The notes below the pieces were generated by a model. It did no database searches. It worked only from the letters and a program-made list of their open reading frames with translations, and was not told where the DNA came from. 39,096 nucleotides of DNA. It comes from Halobacteriales archaeon QS_4_66_20. GTDB taxonomy: Archaea > Halobacteriota > Halobacteria > Halobacteriales > Haloarculaceae. Both the position numbers and the translations under genes were made by a program. Positions 30,324 to 36,105 of the stretch are shown one piece after another; position 1 is the stretch's first letter, and every line of letters begins with the position of its first letter. The stretch spans positions 1 through 39,096 of the forward strand of contig PXRK01000028.1 in NCBI GenBank assembly GCA_003021015.1, in the 5' to 3' direction.

Positions 30324-31429
30324 CTGGCGCCGTCGGACTCGCTACTGTCGGTCCCGCCGTCGACTGTCGGCTTCCCGGTCTCGTCGACCGTCGGCTCCTC
30401 GTCACCACTGTTGGCGGACTGCGTTTCGCGGGCGTCCCCGCCCTGTTCGACGGCCCCATCCCGACCACGTGGCGTGATCGTCCCGCCGACGCCCGTGGTC
30501 TGGATCGCTTCGAGTCGCTCGTCGATGCTGTCGATCCGGCGCCCCTGCCGCCGGTTGGCGGTGACGATCAGATCCGAGAGGACGCCGAACATGATCAGCT
30601 GAATGCCGAACAGCAGCGCCACGCCGGATGCCAGCGCGATCACCTCGTGGGAGATGTCCCGGAAGAACCAGCGATATGCGACGAACGTCGCGAGCAACAC
30701 CCCGATAATGGCGCTGCCGACGCCGATGCTCCCGAAGTAGAAGATCGGGTTGTTCGTCCGCGCCATCTGGTAGAGCCGGACGATGATGTTGCCGCCGTCG
30801 CGGAACGGCCGGAGGTTCGTCTCCGACTCCTCGGGACGGGGTTCGTAGGTGATCGGTACGACCGCCGTCTCGACGTCGTGTTTCACGCACTCGACGGACA
30901 TCTCCGTCTCGATGCCGAACCCGTCGGCCGAAAGCGCGAGCCGCTCGAACGACCGCCGGGTGAACGCCCGGTAGCCGCTGAGGATGTCCTGCAGGTCACG
31001 GCCGTGGATGAACCGGAACGCGCGGTTGATCACGCGGTTGCCGGCCTTGTTCAGCCGCGTCATCGCGCCCGGCCGCATGTCCGCAAAGCGGTCGCCGATG
31101 ACGTGCTCGGCCTCGCCGGCGAGCAGCGGCGCCAGCAGGCGGTCGGCCTCCTCCGGCCGGTAGGTGGAGTCGCCGTCGACCAGCAGCACGTACGGCTCAT
31201 CGATGGTGCCGACGGCCTCCCGGACCGCCTGGCCCTTGCCGCTACCGCTCTGCAGGGCCACCTCGGCGCCCGCGTCACGCGCGATCTCCTGCGTGCCGTC
31301 AGTCGATCCCCCGTCGATCACGAGGATCCGCTCGAATCCCGCCGCCCGGAAGCGCTCGACCACGTCCCCGATGGTCGCCGCCTCGTTGTACGTCGGGATC
31401 AGCACACAGACGACGTCGTACTCGCCCAT
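30320..31429 (-). CDS. aglJ: S-layer N-glycosylation glycosyltransferase AglJ
   Basis: A 369-residue GT2 enzyme. In Haloferax, AglJ adds the first sugar of the N-linked glycan to dolichol phosphate. Seen: VCVLIPTYNEAATIGDVVE, VIDGGSTDGTQEIA, GSGKGQAVREAV, LLVDGDSTYRPEE (metal site), ILSGYRAFTRRSFERLALSA and DGFGIETEMSVECVKHDVE, all typical of AglJ. Two membrane helices follow (about residues 230-255 and 262-290). The last 60 residues are an acidic, Gly/Thr/Glu-rich tail not seen in shorter homologues. It lacks neighbouring agl genes. A TATA element 25 bp upstream suggests a leaderless mRNA. Confidence 0.88.
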   Translation of the reverse strand: MGEYDVVCVLIPTYNEAATIGDVVERFRAAGFERILVIDGGSTDGTQEIARDAGAEVALQSGSGKGQAVREAVGTIDEPYVLLVDGDSTYRPEEADRLLAPLLAGEAEHVIGDRFADMRPGAMTRLNKAGNRVINRAFRFIHGRDLQDILSGYRAFTRRSFERLALSADGFGIETEMSVECVKHDVETAVVPITYEPRPEESETNLRPFRDGGNIIVRLYQMARTNNPIFYFGSIGVGSAIIGVLLATFVAYRWFFRDISHEVIALASGVALLFGIQLIMFGVLSDLIVTANRRQGRRIDSIDERLEAIQTTGVGGTITPRGRDGAVEQGGDARETQSANSGDEEPTVDETGKPTVDGGTDSSESDGAS

Positions 31430-31453
31430 TGTCCCCTACTATGCCGGGATCTG

Positions 31454-31462
31454 TTTAAAAAC
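31454..31462 (-). promoter_or_regulatory. TATA box of aglJ
   Basis: GTTTTTAAA on the minus strand lies 25-33 bp before the ATG at 31429. Confidence 0.55.
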
Positions 31463-31534
31463 GTGCTGGGTATCGTGCTGGTGGCCCAGCCCAGGACGCA
31501 AGCCGTTTCTTTCCGGCCTGCCTACCCGACACCA

Positions 31535-33433
31535 GTGACAGACGACGAGGCTACGGACGCCCCGGAGACGAGCGAACAGGGAGATGGGCAGGCCCACGGG
31601 AGCGACACAGCGGGCAACGGGACAGCCGACTCGCCGGCCGACAGCGACGCGTTCTACGACGCGCTGGAGGCGCTGGGCCGGCCAGTCGTGACCGCGACCC
31701 ACTACGCGCAGGAGCGGGAGTGCAGCCAGGCCGAGGCCGCCGAGACGCTGGACGACCTCGCCGCGGAGGGCACCGTCGAACGGCAGGACGTCTCCGACGA
31801 CCCGGTGGTCTGGTACCCCAGCGACTGGGCGCGGATGACCGACCGCGAGCGCGTGGTGCTGTTCCCCGAGCGCCGCGAGATCGTCGTCGACCAGCCGACG
31901 CAGTTCACCCGGGCACAGCTCTCGCAGTTCGCCCACCTCGTCGACACCACGGGGACTGGCGCGTACATGTACGAGATCCGCCAGGAGGACATCTGGCAGG
32001 CGCCCGACGAGAGCTTCGAGGGGCTGCTCGAAACCGTCCGGTCGGTGCTGCCCGAGCGCGACCCGGGCCTGGAGGACTGGATCGAGACCCAGTACACCCG
32101 GGCGCGGCGGTTCACGCTGGGCACCCACGAGGAGGGCTACACCGTGCTCTCGGCGGAGTCGGCGGACCTGATGGGCAACGTCGCCCGCCAGAAGCTCACC
32201 GACGACGAACTCCGGGCGCCCATCTCCGACACCGAGAGCTGGGTCGCCGCGGAGCGCGTGGCGGAGGTAAAGCGGCTCCTCTACGAGGCCGGCTACCCCG
32301 TGCGCGACCGGCGGGAACTACAGCGGGGCGACCCGCTGCCGGTCGACCTCGACCTGGACCTGCGGGAGTACCAGGAGTCGTGGGTCGAGAACTTCATGGA
32401 CACCCGCTCGGGCGTGCTGGTGGGGCCGCCAGGCAGCGGCAAGACTGTCGCCACGATGGGGATCCTCGCGGCCGTCGAGGGCGAGACGCTCGTCCTGGTG
32501 CCGAGCCGCGAACTCGTCGGCCAGTGGCGCGAGGAACTGTTGCAGTGCACGACGCTGACTCCCGACCAGATCGGCGAGTACCACGGCGGCGAGAAGACCG
32601 TCCGGCCAGTCACGATCGCCACCTACCGGACCACGGGGATGGACCGCCACCGCCAGCTGTTCGACAGCCGCGAGTGGGGGCTGATCGTCTACGACGAGGT
32701 CCACCACATCAGCGCGCCGATCTACCGCCACAGCGCCGACCTGCAGTCCCGCCACCGACTCGGCCTGTCGTCGAGTCCCATCCGCGAGGACGACCGCGAG
32801 AGCGACATCTTCACGCTGATCGGGCCGCCGATCGGCACCGACTGGGACGCGCTGTTCGAGGCAGGCTACGTCGCCGAGCCGGAGGTGGAGATCCGGTACG
32901 TCCCCTGGCGCGGCGAGGACGCCCGCAACCAGTACGTCAGCTCGGAGGGCCACGAGCGCCGCCAGCTGGCCGCCACCAACCCCGCGAAACTCGACGAGGC
33001 CGAGGCGCTGTTGCTGGAGGAGGCCGACAGCCAGGCGCTCGTGTTCGTCGAGTACCTCGACCAGGGCGAGGCGTACGCCGAGCGGCTGGACGCCCCGTTC
33101 ATCAGCGGGCAGATGCCCCACCACCGCCGCGAGAAGCTGTTCGAGCAGTTCCGCAGCGGCGAGATCAGGACGCTCGTGGTGTCGCGGGTCGGCGACGAAG
33201 GGATCGACCTCCCGAGCGCCGAACTCGCAATCGTCGCCTCCGGGCTCGGTGGGTCGCGCCGGCAGGGCACCCAGCGTGCCGGGCGGACCATGCGGCCGAC
33301 CGGGCGCGCCCGGATGTACGTGCTCGCAACGCAGGGCACCCGCGAGGAGGAGTTCGCCCGCCGCCGGATGCAGTACCTCGCGGGGAAAGGCGTCCAGGTC
33401 ACCGAGCAAAATGTCGACGTTTCACCCGAGTGA
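31535..33433 (+). CDS. XPB/Rad25-type DNA helicase
   Basis: A 632-residue superfamily 2 helicase. An N-terminal acidic stretch and winged-helix-like part (residues 30-95) is followed by a damage-recognition-like region and the two helicase lobes: GPPGSGKT Walker A at 297-304, YDEVHHI around 387 (DExH box), LGLSSSPIREDD (motif III), and QRAGRTMRPTGRARMY (motif VI). This is the archaeal XPB layout, with roles in nucleotide excision repair or chromatin opening. The GTG at 31535 is used; the much longer upstream frame is the shadow of aglJ. The C-terminal VDVSPE and its stop are copied in a 30-bp repeat downstream. Confidence 0.9.
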   Translation: MTDDEATDAPETSEQGDGQAHGSDTAGNGTADSPADSDAFYDALEALGRPVVTATHYAQERECSQAEAAETLDDLAAEGTVERQDVSDDPVVWYPSDWARMTDRERVVLFPERREIVVDQPTQFTRAQLSQFAHLVDTTGTGAYMYEIRQEDIWQAPDESFEGLLETVRSVLPERDPGLEDWIETQYTRARRFTLGTHEEGYTVLSAESADLMGNVARQKLTDDELRAPISDTESWVAAERVAEVKRLLYEAGYPVRDRRELQRGDPLPVDLDLDLREYQESWVENFMDTRSGVLVGPPGSGKTVATMGILAAVEGETLVLVPSRELVGQWREELLQCTTLTPDQIGEYHGGEKTVRPVTIATYRTTGMDRHRQLFDSREWGLIVYDEVHHISAPIYRHSADLQSRHRLGLSSSPIREDDRESDIFTLIGPPIGTDWDALFEAGYVAEPEVEIRYVPWRGEDARNQYVSSEGHERRQLAATNPAKLDEAEALLLEEADSQALVFVEYLDQGEAYAERLDAPFISGQMPHHRREKLFEQFRSGEIRTLVVSRVGDEGIDLPSAELAIVASGLGGSRRQGTQRAGRTMRPTGRARMYVLATQGTREEEFARRRMQYLAGKGVQVTEQNVDVSPE

Positions 33434-33507
33434 CTGGCGAACGCGTCGGCGTCGCCGACAGCGAGGCGGCGGTCCGGGTCGACATTTCACCCGAGTGACT
33501 GGCGAAC
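33413..33507 (+). repeat. 30-bp direct repeat spanning the helicase stop codon
   Basis: 33413-33442 and 33478-33507 differ at one position. Each reads GTCGACRTTTCACCCGAGTG followed by ACTGGCGAAC, thus VD(V/I)SPE and a TGA stop. The offset is 65 bp. The sequence between and after the copies is not repeated. Confidence 0.85.
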
Positions 33508-33548
33508 CCCGCGAACACGTCGTTTCTCTGACAGCCGCTCCCAGCGGA

Positions 33549-33557
33549 TTTATATCC
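33549..33557 (+). promoter_or_regulatory. TATA box of the DUF7115-like gene
   Basis: TTTATATCC lies 22-30 bp before the ATG at 33579. Confidence 0.6.
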
Positions 33558-33578
33558 TGTCGCAGAAACAGTGCTGGC

Positions 33579-34658
33579 ATGGAGATACCGGAGCTCATCA
33601 AACAGCGGCTGGGGGACGAGACGATCGAGTCGGCGGTCAGTCTCGGCGACGAGGATCTCATCTGTTTTACGCCGACGCGGGCGCTCCTGTACCGGGGGGA
33701 GGGGCTGATCGGCGACGAATCGATCGACGTCTACGACAGCAACGTCGAGCGCCTCAGCGTCTCCGAGGGCCGGCGCAAGACGGGGTTCGTCCTCGCGTAC
33801 GTCGACCGCGAGGAGAAGTTCAGCGTCTCCCGCGACCGAGGCGACGCCGTCATGCAGCGACTCCTCCAGAGCGTGCTCCGGACGGCCGACGTGATCGACC
33901 CCGAGGAGTCGGTCACTGACGTCTACCGGTTCAGCGAGCTCACGGTCGTCATCACGGACGGGCGGCTGGTCAAACACGTCGGCGCGTACGTCTGGGACGG
34001 CGACTACGAGGAGCACCCCTTCGAGGAGGTCACGGGCCTCGACTTCGAGGACGGCAGCGTCGCGACCCAGATCGTCGTCGAAGTCCGGGGGCGACCCCAG
34101 CGGTTCAAAGCGCCCAACGACCAGGCGAAGCTCCTCGAGCGGTCGCTGACCGACGCGCTCTCGGAGTACTACGAGGTCGGCTCGCTCCCGGCGCTGAACG
34201 ACGCGCTCGCGGACAACCTCGAGGAGGACGCCGTCGAGGACCAGCAGCCCGTCGCCTCCGACATCGAACTCGATGACAGCATCAGCCCGCTGGTCGGCGA
34301 CGACGGCGACGACGAGGAGGAGCTCGACACCGACGCGATCCGGGGGATCGGCGAGTCGAGCGCAGACGCAGCGGCGGACGACGAGGACGACAGCACCGGG
34401 GACGGTGCCGACGACGCCGAGGACGACACGGCCGCTGAGACCACGGAGGGGACGGCGACGGCCAAGGCAGCGACCGAGGAGGCGTCCGAGCGAGCGGACG
34501 AGGCTGCCGGCTCCGGGGGCGTCGATCCGGAGGACGTCGAGGCGATCCAGACGCAGCTGACGAACCTCACGACCGCGGTCGAGCGCCAGAACGAACTGCT
34601 CAAAGAGCAACACGAGACGATCCGGACGCTGATCGACGAGCTCCAGCGACGGAAGTAG
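33579..34658 (+). CDS. Haloarchaeal PH-like/acidic coiled-coil protein, DUF7115-like
   Basis: A 359-residue protein in three parts. Residues 1-200 form two repeats of a beta-rich module (LICFTPTRALLYRGEGL and VVITDGRLVKHVGAYVWD, each followed by segments such as FEEVTGLDFEDGSV) resembling PH-like/bacterial-PH domains. Residues 205-310 are very acidic and disordered. The last 45 residues (VEAIQTQLTNLTTAVERQNE, ending ELQRRK) form a coiled coil. I recall the family as DUF7115; its function is unknown. The layout suggests a membrane or protein scaffold. The TATA box supports this start. Confidence 0.75.
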   Translation: MEIPELIKQRLGDETIESAVSLGDEDLICFTPTRALLYRGEGLIGDESIDVYDSNVERLSVSEGRRKTGFVLAYVDREEKFSVSRDRGDAVMQRLLQSVLRTADVIDPEESVTDVYRFSELTVVITDGRLVKHVGAYVWDGDYEEHPFEEVTGLDFEDGSVATQIVVEVRGRPQRFKAPNDQAKLLERSLTDALSEYYEVGSLPALNDALADNLEEDAVEDQQPVASDIELDDSISPLVGDDGDDEEELDTDAIRGIGESSADAAADDEDDSTGDGADDAEDDTAAETTEGTATAKAATEEASERADEAAGSGGVDPEDVEAIQTQLTNLTTAVERQNELLKEQHETIRTLIDELQRRK

Positions 34659-34679
34659 CGCCGCAAGCTGCCGATTCTC

Positions 34680-35105
34680 TCACTCGCGGCCGGTCACTTT
34701 CCGGATGCAGGAGGAGCCAAAGGGGCCGTGTTCGGCCGCGTCGAACTTGACGAAGTAGCCGGTCGAGATCGAGGTGTTGCAGCGCCGGCAGGTGAACTCG
34801 CCCTCCCGCTGCACGACGTCGCGCTCGAAGCTGACGTAGGCGTGGCTCTGCGGCCGGACGATCCCGTCCTCGCGCTCGATTATCCCCCGCATCTCGGCCG
34901 TATCGAGGATCTCGCGGGTGATCGCGGGGTCGCTCGTGATCGTCTCGATGCGGTCGACGACGTCGCCGAGCGACAGCTCCGCGCCTTCGAGGTGGGCCAG
35001 CAGCTCCACCCCGAGTTCGACCGTCTCCTCGACCGGCTTGCCGGCGTCCGCCGGCCCGGTGTCCTCGCCCGCGGGCACAGCCCGAACCACGTACCCGGAC
35101 CACAA
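34680..35105 (-). CDS. DUF5830-like MarR-fold protein with zinc-binding end
   Basis: A 141-residue protein. VELGVELLAHLEGAELSLGD and ITREILDTAEMRGIIEREDG form a helix-turn-helix domain. The C-terminal part FTCRRCNTSISTGYFVKFDA, ending in SSCIRKVTGRE, contains CxxC plus a later Cys. I recall such proteins as DUF5830, possibly transcription regulators. The first 20 residues (PAGEDTGPADAGKP) look non-conserved, so a start nearer residue 25 is possible, though no good Met is there. Confidence 0.75.
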   Translation of the reverse strand: MWSGYVVRAVPAGEDTGPADAGKPVEETVELGVELLAHLEGAELSLGDVVDRIETITSDPAITREILDTAEMRGIIEREDGIVRPQSHAYVSFERDVVQREGEFTCRRCNTSISTGYFVKFDAAEHGPFGSSCIRKVTGRE

Positions 35106-35138
35106 AGCGTTTGGTGAAGTGGCTCCGTCTTCGGAGTG

Positions 35139-35792
35139 ATGGACCGCGCGACAGGACGGCAGCTCGTCGGCGTCGCAGGGCTGCTCGGGCTCGCCGGTGC
35201 TGCGGCGCTCGTCTCCTCGCCGAACGCCGTCATCGCGAGCCTCGAGGCGCTCGCGGCCCGCCCGCTACTCTTTGCCGCCGTCCTCGTCGGCCTGTATCTC
35301 GTCCGCCCGTTCCTGCTGTGGCCGGTGAGTTCGGTCGCCGTCGCGCTAGGTTACCTCTACAGCCCGAGCGTCGCCATCCCGCTCGCGCTGGCGGGCGCCG
35401 GACTCACCGGGCTGCCGCCGTTCCTGCTCGGCCGCTACGCCAAGACCGACCTCGGACTGTTCGGCTCCATCGGTACCACGGGCGAACAGCTCGTCGACAC
35501 CGTCGGGGAAATCCGCGGGGTGATCGCCGCGCGGCTCTCGCCGGTCCCCGGCGACCCCATCTCCTACGCCGCCGGGCTGTCGGGCGTCTCCGTGCAGGCG
35601 TTCCTGGCCGGCACCGTCGTCGGCGAAATTCCCTGGGCGATCGTCACCGTGTTCACCGGCGCGTCGATGCGGTCGCTCGACCTCTCCGGTGCGACGGTCC
35701 AGCCGGAACTCGTCGTCGCGCTCGCTGGCCTCGCCATCATCATCCTGGCGGGGCCGCTGTACAACCACTTCGTCACCGCGAACCCCGAGTGA
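35139..35792 (+). CDS. TVP38/TMEM64 (DedA-like, VTT-domain) membrane protein
   Basis: A 217-residue protein with about five membrane helices. The VTT-domain signature is visible: FLLWPVSSVAVALGYLYSP, LPPFLLGRYAKTDLGLFG and ARLSPVPGDPISYAAGLSGV with the re-entrant-loop P-G/D motif, then FLAGTVVGEIPWAIVTVF. The family is thought to move lipids or ions; the function here is unknown. The ATG at 35139 is preferred to the GTG at 35136. The short hairpin CGGCC..GGCCG at 35800-35816 may terminate it. Confidence 0.85.
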   Translation: MDRATGRQLVGVAGLLGLAGAAALVSSPNAVIASLEALAARPLLFAAVLVGLYLVRPFLLWPVSSVAVALGYLYSPSVAIPLALAGAGLTGLPPFLLGRYAKTDLGLFGSIGTTGEQLVDTVGEIRGVIAARLSPVPGDPISYAAGLSGVSVQAFLAGTVVGEIPWAIVTVFTGASMRSLDLSGATVQPELVVALAGLAIIILAGPLYNHFVTANPE

Positions 35793-35880
35793 GTCGGCCG
35801 CTTATACCGGCCGGGCTTCGACTAGCAGCCGAGCACGGTCCAGCGCGGTCTCCGCTCGGGCGGGGACAGCGGGTTTGGAA

Positions 35881-36000
35881 TCAGTAGAAGGTGTCAGAAC
35901 AGTCGTAGATGACGCCGTGGTTCGGGCAGACGTACTTGCAGTGACGGCGGACCATGGGCACCCCACAGCGCGGACACGGTCGGCCGCCGTCGTCGCTCAT
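35881..36000 (-). CDS. 39-residue zinc-finger micro-protein, HVO_2523-like
   Basis: The minus-strand frame from ATG 36000 to TGA 35881 encodes a 39-residue protein: RPCPRCGVPMVRRHCKYVCP contains CxxC, then CKYVC, and NHGVIYDCSDTFY ends it. Cys at 9, 12, 21, 25 and His at 20, 28 can form one or two zinc sites. I recall nearly the same protein in haloarchaea under HVO_2523 family zinc finger. The high density of conserved Cys/His and the clean start make a chance frame unlikely. It lies 105 bp downstream of the ribonucleotide reductase gene in the same direction. Confidence 0.75.
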   Translation of the reverse strand: MSDDGGRPCPRCGVPMVRRHCKYVCPNHGVIYDCSDTFY

Positions 36001-36105
36001 GGCTCCGTAGTGTCCTCTCTCAGTGCGTCGGCCGCCGCCCGTGAGCGCGGTCGCCCCCCTCCTGCGGCGCTCCGCCGGCCACAGCCGACCGGTTCATACT
36101 GATTG

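Noticed and set aside
30647..31534. N-terminal 296-codon extension of the XPB helicase
   Set aside because: It is antisense to aglJ and has no domain; GTG at 31535 is a natural start for the acidic N-terminus.
35793..35880. The CGGCC..GGCCG hairpin after the TVP38-type gene as a member of the 110-bp family
   Set aside because: It lacks the ATA tip, TGASTA and GANTCAC blocks; it is a simple short GC palindrome.
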